Source: JACVRW01 sp963846505
GTDB lineage: Bacteria > Actinomycetota > Thermoleophilia > Solirubrobacterales > Thermoleophilaceae
Assembly: GCA_963846505.1 (NCBI GenBank)
Contig: CAWJWD010000001.1
Location: 310,001 to 374,000, forward strand
Length of the DNA: 64,000 nucleotides
Direction: 5' to 3'
Part shown: piece after piece, positions 43,126 through 51,436 of the stretch
Layout: every line of letters begins with the position of its first letter
Position numbering within the stretch: position 1 is the first letter of the stretch
Program-made: the position numbers and the translations under genes
The notes under the pieces: generated by a model
Told to the model about the DNA's origin: nothing
Database searches by the model: none
Seen by the model: the letters and a program-made list of their open reading frames with translations, nothing else

Positions 43126-43773
43126 ATGAAGGTGATCGGAGCCGGCTTCGGCCGCACGGGGACGATGTCGCTCAAGGCGGCGCTGGAGCAGCTCGGCATG
43201 GGGCCGTGCTTCCACATGATCGACCTCGTCCGCGACCCGGAGCCGCTGCCCTACTGGCAGGCCGCGGCCGCCGGCGAGGACGTCGACTGGCGCGAGGCGC
43301 TGGCCGGCTGGGAGTCGTCGGTCGACTGGCCCGGCTGCAGCTTCTGGGAGCAGATGCACGAGACCTGGCCCGATCTGCCCGTGCTGCTGAGCGTGCGCGA
43401 TCCCGAGGCCTGGTATCGCAGCTGCGAGAACAGCATCCACGCGGCCAAGGAGATGGCGCTGCGCGGCGAGCTGGAGGGCAACAGCGAGAACCCGCCCTCC
43501 CCCGAGGTGCTCGCGATGATCAACGGCCTGATCTGGAACGGCACCTTCGACGGTCGCTTCGCCGACAAGCAGCACGCGCTCGACGTCTACCAGCGCCACG
43601 TCGACGCGGTGGTCGCGCGCGTTCCGGCCGACCAGCTGCTGGTGTACGAGATCGGCCAGGGCTGGGAGCCGCTGTGCGAGTTCCTCGGCGTGCCGGTGCC
43701 CGACGAGCCCTTCCCCCACCTCAACGACACCGCCTCCTTCCGCACGATGTTCGGCATGCCCGCACTGGCCTGA
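43126..43773 (+). CDS. Sulfotransferase-family protein
   Basis: Protein of 215 aa starting KVIGAGFGRTGTMSLKAALE, the 5'-phosphosulfate loop region of the Sulfotransfer_4 group (GxxRTGT-S). Other family phrases are CFHMIDLVRDPEPLPYW, DWPGCSFWEQM, VLLSVRDPEAWYRSCENSI and LVYEIGQGWEPLCEFLGVPV. It would use PAPS to sulfate a small molecule in the cytosol. The ATG has GGAGG seven bases upstream and lies 19 bp after the polyketide synthase stop, so the two are likely one operon and the polyketide may be sulfated. Confidence 0.85.
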   Translation: MKVIGAGFGRTGTMSLKAALEQLGMGPCFHMIDLVRDPEPLPYWQAAAAGEDVDWREALAGWESSVDWPGCSFWEQMHETWPDLPVLLSVRDPEAWYRSCENSIHAAKEMALRGELEGNSENPPSPEVLAMINGLIWNGTFDGRFADKQHALDVYQRHVDAVVARVPADQLLVYEIGQGWEPLCEFLGVPVPDEPFPHLNDTASFRTMFGMPALA

Positions 43774-43789
43774 GTCGCGCGGAAGCGCA

Positions 43790-44083
43790 ATGATGGGCGG
43801 CATCGGCTGCTTCGTCGCCCTCTTCGCACTGATCTCGCCACGGCTGGCGCTGTTCTTCGTCTGGCTGTTCAGCGATCTGCTCTCGCGCGCCTTCGACAGC
43901 TGGCTGCTGCCGCTGCTCGGCTTCTTCCTGCTGCCGTGGACGACGCTCGCCTACGCGGTCATGTGGTCGGCCTCGACGAACGAGGTCACCGGCTTCGAGT
44001 GGTTCATCGTCGTGCTCGCGTTCCTGGTCGACCTGAGCGCGTATGGCGGCGGCGCCCGCTCGCGCGCGCAGACCCGCGGCTGA
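43790..44083 (+). CDS. Small integral membrane protein
   Basis: Protein of 97 aa with three hydrophobic helices: GIGCFVALFALISPRLALFFVWLF, WLLPLLGFFLLPWTTLAYAVMW and WFIVVLAFLVDLSAYGGG. A short basic tail follows. The phrase FLLPWTTLAYAVMW with a conserved-looking Pro-Trp-Thr is typical of a widespread small actinobacterial membrane protein of unknown function. Two in-frame ATGs (43790 and 43793) are equally good. It starts 16 bp after the sulfotransferase gene and could be its operon partner. Confidence 0.72.
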   Translation: MMGGIGCFVALFALISPRLALFFVWLFSDLLSRAFDSWLLPLLGFFLLPWTTLAYAVMWSASTNEVTGFEWFIVVLAFLVDLSAYGGGARSRAQTRG

Positions 44084-44114
44084 CGCATCGCGTCGCTCTC
44101 GACCGCTTGCACCA

Positions 44115-44131
44115 GTCCTGAACGTCAGGAC
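44115..44131. promoter_or_regulatory. Perfect dyad upstream of the XRE regulator gene
   Basis: GTCCTGA-ACG-TCAGGAC is a perfect 7-bp inverted repeat with a 3-bp spacer, 48 bp before the GTG start of the XRE gene and 31 bp after the preceding stop. It is too short and lacks a T-tract for a good terminator, so an operator is preferred. A second nested repeat, CCGCCAC (44156-44162) with GTGGCGG (44179-44185), spans the start codon itself. Confidence 0.5.
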
Positions 44132-44178
44132 GGAATGACACGCTGAGACTGTAGACCGCCACTCCACACGCTGGGAGT

Positions 44179-44442
44179 GTGGCGGTCGTGGACGCAACGC
44201 AGGAGCTCGTCAGCGCGATCGGGGATGCCGTGCGCGCTCTGCGCAAGGAGCGCGGTCTGTCCCAGCTCGCACTGTCGCGACGCTGCAAGCCGCACTACAA
44301 CTACATCGGCGGGATCGAGCGCGGCGAGCGCCACCCGACTGTGCAGGCGCTCGCCTCGATCGCGGTCGCGCTCGAGGTCGAGCCGATCGAGATCTACCGC
44401 CGCGCCGACCAGATCCTGCGCGACGGCGCGAACGAGCCCTAG
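44179..44442 (+). CDS. XRE-family helix-turn-helix regulator
   Basis: Protein of 87 aa almost wholly made of one XRE DNA-binding domain: VRALRKERGLSQLALSRRCK, the recognition segment NYIGGIERGERHPTVQALAS and IAVALEVEPIEIYRRA. It lacks a sensor domain and no toxin or phage gene is adjacent, so it acts alone or with an unknown partner. GTG at 44179 or 44188 may be the start. Two inverted repeats upstream suggest autoregulation. The convergent PNPOx gene overlaps its end by four bases. Confidence 0.83.
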   Translation: MAVVDATQELVSAIGDAVRALRKERGLSQLALSRRCKPHYNYIGGIERGERHPTVQALASIAVALEVEPIEIYRRADQILRDGANEP

Positions 44443-45068
44443 AGGTACGCCGGCAGCGGGATGCCGCCGCGCAGCCGCGGGTCGGCCAGCGGCTCGCCAC
44501 GCTCGAGCGAGAGCGGCACGACGCCGGCCCAGACGTCGAGGTCGTAGTCGGGCTCGTCGTCGGCCGGCGGACCGGTGCGGACCTTCGCCGAGACCTCGTC
44601 GAGCGGGAGGCGCAGCACCATCGTCCCCTTCAGCTCTTGACGGGTGGGCCCGCGGGCGTCCGCCCAGCGCCCGCGCAGGAGCGCCTCGGCGAACGCCTCC
44701 AGCGCGCGTTCCTTCTCCTCCGGTCCCTCGACCTGCTCCGCCTCGCCGAAGACGACCACCGAGCGGTAGTTGACGGAGTGATGGAAGACCGAGCGGGCGA
44801 GCACGAGGCCGTCGACCAGCGTCACGGTCAGGCACACGGGCGCGCCGCCGCGTCCGGTGCGCATCGCCCGGCTGGCAGACGAACCGTGGATGTAGACGTG
44901 GTCCCCGGCGCGCGCGTAGAGCGTCGGGATCACGACCGGGTGGTCGTCCTGCACGAAGCCGAGATGGCAGAGGAAGCCGTCGTCGAGGATCGCGTCCACG
45001 ACCTCGCGGTCGTAGGCGGCACGCGCCGGCACCCGGCGCACGCGCGTGCGCTCGCTGGGCGCCTTCAC
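44439..45068 (-). CDS. Pyridoxamine 5'-phosphate oxidase-family flavoprotein
   Basis: Protein of 209 aa with the split-barrel FMN fold: VVDAILDDGFLCHLGFVQDD, HPVVIPTLYARAGDHVYIHG, SSASRAMRTGRGGAPVCLTV and VFHHSVNYRSVVVFGEAEQV. The family includes true PNPOx, heme oxygenase-like and F420/FMN oxidoreductases; HHSVNYRSVVVFG is typical of the pyridoxamine-oxidase-related group. The GTG at 45068 has GGGAG seven bases before it. It is divergent from a MocR regulator, which in other bacteria is PLP-dependent, so a function in B6 or amine metabolism under that regulator is likely. Confidence 0.84.
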   Translation of the reverse strand: MKAPSERTRVRRVPARAAYDREVVDAILDDGFLCHLGFVQDDHPVVIPTLYARAGDHVYIHGSSASRAMRTGRGGAPVCLTVTLVDGLVLARSVFHHSVNYRSVVVFGEAEQVEGPEEKERALEAFAEALLRGRWADARGPTRQELKGTMVLRLPLDEVSAKVRTGPPADDEPDYDLDVWAGVVPLSLERGEPLADPRLRGGIPLPAYL

Positions 45069-45119
45069 CGGCCCGCTCCCGGCCGCCTCGCGCTCTCTCG
45101 ACCCGCTCCTCGATCTGTT

Positions 45120-45153
45120 ACAGTACAAAACATTGTCTGAACTGGCACAGTAC
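45120..45153. promoter_or_regulatory. Direct repeats in the PNPOx-MocR divergent region
   Basis: ACAGTAC occurs at 45120-45126 and again at 45147-45153, 27 bp apart centre to centre (about 2.5 helical turns), in an AT-rich patch between the divergent genes. GabR- and PdxR-type MocR proteins bind paired direct repeats with such spacing. The first repeat is also part of an imperfect inverted repeat with TGTTACAG. It probably controls both directions. Confidence 0.55.
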
Positions 45154-46461
45154 CACCTAAGGGCGAGCGGCGCAAACGAGCTCGCCGACAGCCTCGAAGC
45201 GGCGATCGCCCGCGGCGATCTCCGCCCCGGCGACCCGCTGCCGCCCGTGCGCCAGCTCGCGCGGGAGCTTTCGATCAGCCCGACCACCGTCACCGCCGCG
45301 CTCAACCGTCTGCGCTCGCGCGGCCTGATCGTCACCCGCGAGCGCAGCCGCAGCCACGTCAGCTGGCGCCCGCCGCTGGCTGGCCCCTGGCCGCTGCTGC
45401 CCGTACCGGCTGGTGCGCGGGACCTCGCCACCGGCAATCCGGACCCGGCGCTGCTGCCCGAGCTGACACCGTTCCTGGGCCGGCTCGCACCGGCCGTGCG
45501 CCTCTACGCCGAGGAGCCGGCGCTGCCCGAGCTGCAGCGGCTCGCCGCCGAGGAGTTCCGCCGCGCCGGCATCGGCAGCGACCACGTCACGATCGTCAGC
45601 GGCGCGCTCGACGGGATCGAGCGGGCGCTCGGCGCACAGCTGCGTCCGGGCGACCTCGTCGCCGTCGAGGACCCCGGCTACCCGGGCGTGATCGACCTCT
45701 GCCGTGCGCTCGGGCTGGCGCTCGTGCCGGTGGCGATCGACGCGCGCGGCATGCGCCCCGAGGCGCTCGAGCGCGTGCTCGCCGACGGCGCCGAGGCCGT
45801 CGTGATCACCCCACGCGGCCAGAACCCGAGCGGCGCCGCGCTCGACGACGCCCGCGCCGACGAGCTGCGGACGGTGCTGGCAGGCGCACCCGACGTGTTC
45901 GTCGTCGAGGACGACCACCTCGGTCCGGTCGTCGACGCGCCCCGCGTCACGGTCACCGGCGGCCGCGAGCGCTGGGCGGCGGCGCGCTCGGTGTCGAAGT
46001 CGCTCGGCCCGGACCTGCGCGTCGCCCTGCTCGCCGGTGACGAGCAGACGATCGAGCGCGTCGAGGGCCGGCTCTCGCTCGGACCGCAGTGGGTCAGCCA
46101 CGTCCTCCAGCAGCTGGTCGTGGAGCTCTGGACGGACTCCGACGTCGCCACCGGCCACGCACGCGCGCGAGAGATCTATCGCGAGCGGCGCCTGGCGCTG
46201 GTCGAGGGCCTGGCCGCGCACGGCATCGCGGTGGAAGCACCGACCGGGCTCAACGTCTGGGTCCCCGTGCCCGACGAGGCCGCCGCGATCCGCGAGCTGG
46301 TCGCCAAGGGCTGGGCCGTCTGCGCCGGCGCGCCGTTCCGGTTGCAGGTGCCGCCGGCGATCCGGATCACGACCAGCACGCTCGAGCCGGACGAGAGCGA
46401 GCGCCTGGCGGCCGACGTCGCCGCCGCAATCGAGCCGCGGCGACGCACGCGCGCGGCCTGA
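45133..46461 (+). CDS. MocR-family (GntR-aminotransferase) regulator
   Basis: Protein of about 442 aa with an N-terminal GntR winged helix (LADSLEAAIARGDLRPGDPL, PVRQLARELSISPTTVTAAL) and a C-terminal fold type I aminotransferase domain that binds PLP. Visible parts are TIVSGALDGIERALGAQL, VEDPGYPGVIDLCRALG, PRGQNPSGAALDD, VVEDDHLGPV and the Schiff-base region ARSVSKSLGPDLRVALLAG. TTG at 45133 is chosen because upstream sequence is antisense to the divergent PNPOx start; an earlier GTG at 45046 exists. It likely regulates PNPOx in response to PLP or an amino compound. Confidence 0.86.
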   Translation: MSELAQYHLRASGANELADSLEAAIARGDLRPGDPLPPVRQLARELSISPTTVTAALNRLRSRGLIVTRERSRSHVSWRPPLAGPWPLLPVPAGARDLATGNPDPALLPELTPFLGRLAPAVRLYAEEPALPELQRLAAEEFRRAGIGSDHVTIVSGALDGIERALGAQLRPGDLVAVEDPGYPGVIDLCRALGLALVPVAIDARGMRPEALERVLADGAEAVVITPRGQNPSGAALDDARADELRTVLAGAPDVFVVEDDHLGPVVDAPRVTVTGGRERWAAARSVSKSLGPDLRVALLAGDEQTIERVEGRLSLGPQWVSHVLQQLVVELWTDSDVATGHARAREIYRERRLALVEGLAAHGIAVEAPTGLNVWVPVPDEAAAIRELVAKGWAVCAGAPFRLQVPPAIRITTSTLEPDESERLAADVAAAIEPRRRTRAA

Positions 46462-46550
46462 CCGCCTGCGGTCGCGCGCGCCGCTGCGAGGCGGTCATCC
46501 AGCGTTGAGCGCCGCTTGACCATGTCCCAGGCGGCGGATAGCGTCGCGCC

Positions 46551-47990
46551 ATGGCCCCGAAGCGCCGCGAGCGCTGGACGAACCACACCGGCAACCAGTT
46601 CATCGAGCCGCTGCGCATCTGCGAGCCCGGCTCGCTCGAAGAGCTGATCGAGCTCGTCCGGGAAGCGGAGGCCGAGGGCGCCACGATCCGCATGGTCGGC
46701 TCGGGCCACTCGTGGTCCGACGTCGCGCTGACGACCGGCTACCTGCTGCGGCCGACGCGCCTGACCCGCCTGCTCGGCGATCCCGACGCGCTGCGCGCCC
46801 AGGCGGCGGCTACACCGCTCGTGCGCGTCGAGGGAGGCATTCGCATCCGCGAGCTGAACGCCCAGCTCGCCGCGCGCCAGCTCGCGCTCGCGCAGCTCGG
46901 CGGCTACGACGGACAGACGGTCGCCGGCGTGATGGCGACCGCCACCCACGGCTCGGGGATCGCGTTCGGTCCGCTCTGCGACTGGGTGCGCTCGCTCGAC
47001 GTCGTCGGCAGCGGCGGCAAGCTCTGGCGCATCGAGCCGGCCGACGGGATCACCGACCCGACGCTCTACGACGGCCCGGGCGAGCTGGTCCAGGACGACA
47101 CCTGGTTCCACGCCGCTCTCGTCGGCATGGGCTCGCTGGGGATCACCTACGCGCTCACGCTCGAGGTGCGCGAGGCCTTCCTGCTCGCGGAGGTGCGCCG
47201 GCTGTCGACCTGGGAGGAGGTCGAATCGCAGCTCGACGCCGCGCTGGCGGCCAACGCGCACTACGAGGTCTACCTCAACCCCTACGAGCGCAAGGGTCGC
47301 CACCGCGTGATCGTCACCACCCGCAACGAGACCGACGAGCGGCCGCGACCGGGGGCCGGAGCGCGCCGCAACGCGTTGACGGAGCTGCTCGCCGGTTCGG
47401 CGCCGTTCCAGTGGCTGATCCAGAAGGTCGTCGACCTGCGCCCGACGATCGCGCCGCGCGGGCTGGACTGGGCGCTCGGCGGCCTCGACGACCGCAAGTA
47501 CGTCAACACCTCGTACAAGGTCTTCCACATCGGCCGCGCCAACGACAACCGCGCCTACTCGTCGGAGATCGGCGTGCCGCTGGCGCGCGCCGGGGAGGCC
47601 GTGCAGCGCATCTTCGAGATCGCCGAGCGGCACGCGCGGCTGGGCTCCGTCTACCACACCGCTCCGATCGCGCTGCGCTTCGTGCAGGCGACGCCGGCGC
47701 TGATGGCGATGCAGCACGGCGTGGACACGATGATGATCGAGCTGATCCAGCTCGTCGACACGCATGGCGGCTACGAGCTGCTGGCCGCCTACGAGGACGA
47801 GCTCTACGAGCTCGGCGGCCGGCCGCACTGGGGTCAGTTCAACACGCTCACCGACGACGACGAGCGGCTCGCCACCCTCTACCCGCGCTACGCCGACTGG
47901 CGCGCGGTGCGCGACCAGATCGCCGGCAGCGGCGTCTTCGACGCGCCCTTCACCAAGCGCGTCGGGATCTCGACGGCGAGTACTCGCTAG
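46551..47990 (+). CDS. FAD-linked sugar-lactone oxidase (D-arabinono-1,4-lactone oxidase family)
   Basis: Oxidase of 479 aa with an N-terminal PCMH FAD-binding domain (IRMVGSGHSWSDVALTTGYL, with the His that may carry covalent flavin; GGIRIRELNAQLAARQLALA; QTVAGVMATATHGSG) and a C-terminal ALO domain (HYEVYLNPYERKGRHRVIV; PALMAMQHGVDTMMIELIQL; RPHWGQFNTL; YPRYADWRAVRDQ). Members oxidise aldono-lactones or other sugar derivatives with oxygen. A possible promoter TTGACC-N15-GATAGC lies just upstream. Its stop overlaps the stop of the convergent methyltransferase gene. The substrate is unproven. Confidence 0.88.
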   Translation: MAPKRRERWTNHTGNQFIEPLRICEPGSLEELIELVREAEAEGATIRMVGSGHSWSDVALTTGYLLRPTRLTRLLGDPDALRAQAAATPLVRVEGGIRIRELNAQLAARQLALAQLGGYDGQTVAGVMATATHGSGIAFGPLCDWVRSLDVVGSGGKLWRIEPADGITDPTLYDGPGELVQDDTWFHAALVGMGSLGITYALTLEVREAFLLAEVRRLSTWEEVESQLDAALAANAHYEVYLNPYERKGRHRVIVTTRNETDERPRPGAGARRNALTELLAGSAPFQWLIQKVVDLRPTIAPRGLDWALGGLDDRKYVNTSYKVFHIGRANDNRAYSSEIGVPLARAGEAVQRIFEIAERHARLGSVYHTAPIALRFVQATPALMAMQHGVDTMMIELIQLVDTHGGYELLAAYEDELYELGGRPHWGQFNTLTDDDERLATLYPRYADWRAVRDQIAGSGVFDAPFTKRVGISTASTR

Positions 47991-48865
47991 GCGGCGTCCG
48001 GCACGCGCGCGGACAAGATCCAGGTCGAGGCGGGCGCCCAGACCGAGCCGTCCTCGCGCGTGAACTCCTCCAGCGACTCCGCGATCGCCGCCTCGATCTG
48101 CGGGCGAATCCGCTCCCCGGCCGGACCGGCCTTGCGCATCGCCTCGCCGGCCGGGCCCAGCGCCAGCGCGAACTGCACCGCGCTGTCGATGTCGTCGCCG
48201 GACTTGATCGGCAGGTCGCAGCGGCGCAGCGTCACGTCCTCGAAGCCCGCGCTCAGCAGCTGGCTGCTGGTCACGTCCGCGTCCCCCATCGAGAAGGGGC
48301 CGGGTCCGCACGTCGGCTCCTCCGGCGCTTCCTCGGCCAGCTCGAAGCGTGCCACCACCTGCCCGGCGCGCGCCATCCACTCGTTCTCGCTCTTGCGCCG
48401 CCAGACCACCGCGCACAGTCGGCCGCCGGGGACGAGCGACCGGCGGATGTTGCGCAGCGCCTGGACGGGGTTGGCGAAGAACATCATGCCCATGCGCGAG
48501 AAGGCGTAGTCGAAGCCGCGCTCCAGCTCGCCGACCTGCACGTCGGCGACCGCGAAGCGGACGTTCGTGGTCCCCGCCTCGGCCGCCTCGGTGCGCGCGA
48601 CCTCGATGAAGCGCTCGGCCACGTCGACGCCGACCGCCTCGCCCTCGGCACCGACCAGCTCGCCGAGGCGCCGCGTGGTGTCGCCGAAGCCGCAGCCGAT
48701 GTCGAGCGCCCGCTCACCGGCATGCGGAGGGCTCCAGCGGAGCCCCTCCTCCCCGTGGGCGCCGAGCCCGGTGGTGACGACGTCTCGGTAGGCGACGAAG
48801 CGGTCGAACAGGACGCCGTTCCATGCCTCGATCGCTTCCTCGTTGGCACTGGCGATCGTCTCCAT
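47987..48865 (-). CDS. Class I SAM-dependent methyltransferase
   Basis: Protein of 292 aa with the SAM-binding motif ALDIGCGFGDTTRRLGEL, acidic loop GVDVAERFIEVAR, VADVQVGELERGFDYAFSRM and post-motif LRNIRRSLVPGGRLCAVVW. This resembles the UbiE/MenG and small-molecule methyltransferase group, but a quinone or other substrate cannot be specified. The C-terminal third (LRRCDLPIKSGDDIDSAVQF) is the substrate cap. Its ATG at 48865 is 51 bp after the acyl-CoA ligase gene on the same strand, so they may be co-expressed. Confidence 0.87.
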   Translation of the reverse strand: METIASANEEAIEAWNGVLFDRFVAYRDVVTTGLGAHGEEGLRWSPPHAGERALDIGCGFGDTTRRLGELVGAEGEAVGVDVAERFIEVARTEAAEAGTTNVRFAVADVQVGELERGFDYAFSRMGMMFFANPVQALRNIRRSLVPGGRLCAVVWRRKSENEWMARAGQVVARFELAEEAPEEPTCGPGPFSMGDADVTSSQLLSAGFEDVTLRRCDLPIKSGDDIDSAVQFALALGPAGEAMRKAGPAGERIRPQIEAAIAESLEEFTREDGSVWAPASTWILSARVPDAA

Positions 48866-48916
48866 GAACCGATACTAGACCCGCGCAGCACGCCGGTGTC
48901 GAGTCTTGACGGGTGC

Positions 48917-50389
48917 TCAGGGCTCCAGCTGCTGCTTGAGCACCTTGCCGAGCGCGTTGCGCGGCAGCGTCTCGACGAAGCGCAGCTCGCGCGGGCGCTT
49001 GTGCGGAGTCAGCTGGCCGGCGACGTGCGCGCTCAGCTCGTCGGCGCCGACCGGCTCGCGCGCGACCACGAAGGCGACGATGCGTTCGCCGAGGTCGTCG
49101 TCGGGCCGCCCGACGACAGCCGCCTCGGCGACGGCCGGGTGCCCGAGCAGTGCCGTCTCGACCTCGCCGGCGCCGACCTTGTAGCCACCGGTCTTGATCA
49201 GGTCGGTCGAGCGGCGGCCGACGATGCGCAGGTAGCCGTCGGGCGCGCGCACCGCGATGTCGCCGGTGTGAAACCAGCCGTCGCGCAGCGCGGCCGCGGT
49301 CGCGTCGGGCCGGTTGAGATAGCCGCTGAAGAGGCTCGGCCCGCGCACGACGACCTCGCCCAGCGTCTCGTCGTCGCAGCTCTCGACGTCGCTGCCGTCG
49401 TCGGCGACCAGCCGCAGCTCGACGTCGCGCAGCGGGAGGCCGACGTAGCCGGCGCGACGCTCGCCGCCGGCGCGCACGGCGGTGTCGATCAGCGTCTCGG
49501 TCAGGCCGTAGCGCTCGGCGATGCGCTGCCCGGCGAGCCGCTCGATGCGCTCGAAGTCCGGCGCCGGCAGCGGCGCCGAGCCCGACACCAGCAGGCGCGC
49601 TCGCCCGAGCGCAGCGGCCACGCGCGGCTCCCGCTCCGCCGCCGCGGCCAGCCGGTAGTACATCGTCGGCACGCCGAACACGAGCGTCGCGCCGCCCTCG
49701 AGCGCGGCGGCGAGCATGCTCGGCTCGAAGCGGCCAAGGTGGTGCAGGCCGCCGCCGAGCCGCAGCGGGCCGAGCACGCCGAGCACCAGGCCGTGCACGT
49801 GGAACAGCGGCAGCGCGTGCACGAGCAGGTCGACGGGCGTCCACTCCCAGGCCTCCGCGAGCGCGTCGAGGTTGTGCGCGAGCGCTCGCCGCGACAGGAT
49901 CGCCCCCTTGGGCGGTCCCGTGGTGCCGGAGGTGTAGACGATCAACCCCGGCCGCTCGGGGTCGAACTCGTCGGGCGGTAGCTCAGCGCAAGCGCTGAGG
50001 TCGACCCGACCCGCCACGAACCGCTCGCCGGCCCGCTCCGAAGCGCCGTCGAGCGCTGCGGTGAGCCGCTCCGCGGGAGCGCCGAGCACCAGCTCGGGGG
50101 CGCTGTCCTCGAGCACGTGCCGCAGCTCCGCCTCGCCGAGCTTCGGGTTGATCGGCACCGCCGGCACGCCCGCCGCGAGCGCCCCGGCGACGGCGACGCA
50201 GGTCTCCAGCGTCGACTCGGCCCACACGCCCACCCGCGCCCGGCCGGCGACCTGCCGCGCGACGGCTCCGACGGCGCCGCGCAGCTCGCCGTAGCGCAGC
50301 GCGCGGTCCCCCACGCGCAGCGCCGGCAGCTCGCCGTCGCGCTCGTACAGGCCACGGAGCAGGGGACTCGTCACCGCACGCTCGCTCAC
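48917..50389 (-). CDS. Acyl-CoA synthetase (malonyl-CoA/short-chain ligase type)
   Basis: AMP-forming ligase of 490 aa. It carries the P-loop YTSGTTGPPKGA, HALPLFHVHGLVLG, LVSGSAPLPAPDFERIE, RYGLTETLIDT, the hinge DGWFHTGDIAVR and the catalytic Lys region LPRNALGKVLKQQL. The compact size and FHVHGL are typical of the MatB-like malonyl-CoA synthetases, but other short-chain or dicarboxylic acids are possible. Malonyl-CoA could feed the type III polyketide synthase encoded 6 kb away, though no direct link is visible. Confidence 0.88.
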   Translation of the reverse strand: MSERAVTSPLLRGLYERDGELPALRVGDRALRYGELRGAVGAVARQVAGRARVGVWAESTLETCVAVAGALAAGVPAVPINPKLGEAELRHVLEDSAPELVLGAPAERLTAALDGASERAGERFVAGRVDLSACAELPPDEFDPERPGLIVYTSGTTGPPKGAILSRRALAHNLDALAEAWEWTPVDLLVHALPLFHVHGLVLGVLGPLRLGGGLHHLGRFEPSMLAAALEGGATLVFGVPTMYYRLAAAAEREPRVAAALGRARLLVSGSAPLPAPDFERIERLAGQRIAERYGLTETLIDTAVRAGGERRAGYVGLPLRDVELRLVADDGSDVESCDDETLGEVVVRGPSLFSGYLNRPDATAAALRDGWFHTGDIAVRAPDGYLRIVGRRSTDLIKTGGYKVGAGEVETALLGHPAVAEAAVVGRPDDDLGERIVAFVVAREPVGADELSAHVAGQLTPHKRPRELRFVETLPRNALGKVLKQQLEP

Positions 50390-50456
50390 GCGACCTACTG
50401 CGGGTGGGCGTCCGCCGGCATGCCGCGAACCTAGCGCGGCGGTGTCCTCAACGGCC

Positions 50457-50481
50457 GGGGGCGGCCCGCGCGACCGCCCCC
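50457..50481 (-). terminator. GC-rich hairpin after the SGNH hydrolase gene
   Basis: GGGGGCGG (50457-50464) and CCGCCCCC (50474-50481) form an 8-bp perfect stem with a 9-base loop, 23 bp after the SGNH hydrolase stop on the minus strand. There is no T-tract, as is common in very GC-rich Actinobacteria. It may terminate or stabilise the 3' end. Confidence 0.5.
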
Positions 50482-50503
50482 CGACCGTCTCCCGCCGACG
50501 TCC

Positions 50504-51344
50504 CTAGAAGGCGGCGGACATCACACTCGCGACGCCTCTCATCCCGTTCGCGTTCGGGTGGACCGGCGCGGCGGAGTTGCCCGGCACGAGCGGCTCGACC
50601 CAGCGCACCGAGGACGACTTGCAGGCGTCGTGCCCGATGCTCGCTCTGTACCAGTCGACCACTCTCGCGCCGACCGCGGCCGCCTGCGTGGCGAGCATCG
50701 CGTTCAGCTCCTGCTGCTTGGAACGCAGGTAGGGCACGTCCCCTCTGGCGACCGGCATCTGCGGCCAGCAGCCGCTGCCCGTCTCCGGGAAGATCGCCGC
50801 GTAGTTGACGACGAACGCTCTCGCGCTCGGCGAGCGGCTTCTGATGCCCGCCAGCACCGCCGCCACCTTGGGCGCCGTGGCGTTGATGCGATCGCTGATC
50901 TGGTCTCTGCCACCGGCCGTGTACTGGTCTCTGCAGGGCGAGCCGAAGGGCCAGATCGCGATGCAGTCCTGCAGGATGTCCGTGAAGCCGATGTCGTTGC
51001 CGCCGATGCCGAGGCTGACGACGTCGGTGCCGGCTGCGAGCGAGTCGAACTGCGGCGGGTTCGGCCCGGGCGTGACGTTCTGCGCTGTCGTCATGTCCTC
51101 GGTCGTGGCGCCGCTGCAGCTGGCGTCGCTGAGCGTCAGGCCTCTGGCTCTGGCGCACCAGATGCGGGTAGTTGTTGCTCGACTTCAGGCAGCCGAGCGG
51201 AGCGAGCGGGTTCGGAATCAGCGGGCCCGCGGTATAGGAGTCACCAAGCGAGGTGTACTCGTCTGCCCAGGCGGCGGGCACGGCCGCCACCAGCAGCACC
51301 AACAGCGACAGCAGCCCGGCCAACGACATTCGCAGCTTCGACAT
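50504..51344 (-). pseudogene. Secreted SGNH/GDSL lipase-like hydrolase with one frameshift and abnormal arginine codons
   Basis: The ATG at 51344, preceded by GGGAGGAG, opens a signal peptide (SLAGLLSLLVLLVAAVPAAWA) and the SGNH block I EYTSLGDSYTAGPLIP. A single-base shift near 51160-51175 moves the frame. It then reads ARARGLTLSDASCSGATTED, block III VVSLGIGGNDIGF, and the final GNSAAPVHPNANGMRGVA containing the Asp/His-type block V. Six cysteines fit extracellular actinobacterial lipases. After the shift about ten of fourteen arginines are AGA, unlike any neighbour. It is otherwise intact, so sequencing error or recent damage is likely. Confidence 0.75.
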
Positions 51345-51436
51345 AGAGCTCCTCCCCAAGGAACCGGATGGTTGCTGGGTGGATGGTAGCCCATCGTTCA
51401 AGTCTTCCCGTAAGATCAGGAAGGCTCAATCGATCT

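Noticed and set aside
51345..51436. Riboswitch in the leader of the SGNH hydrolase gene
   Set aside because: Only simple hairpins could be seen; no known riboswitch core was recognised.
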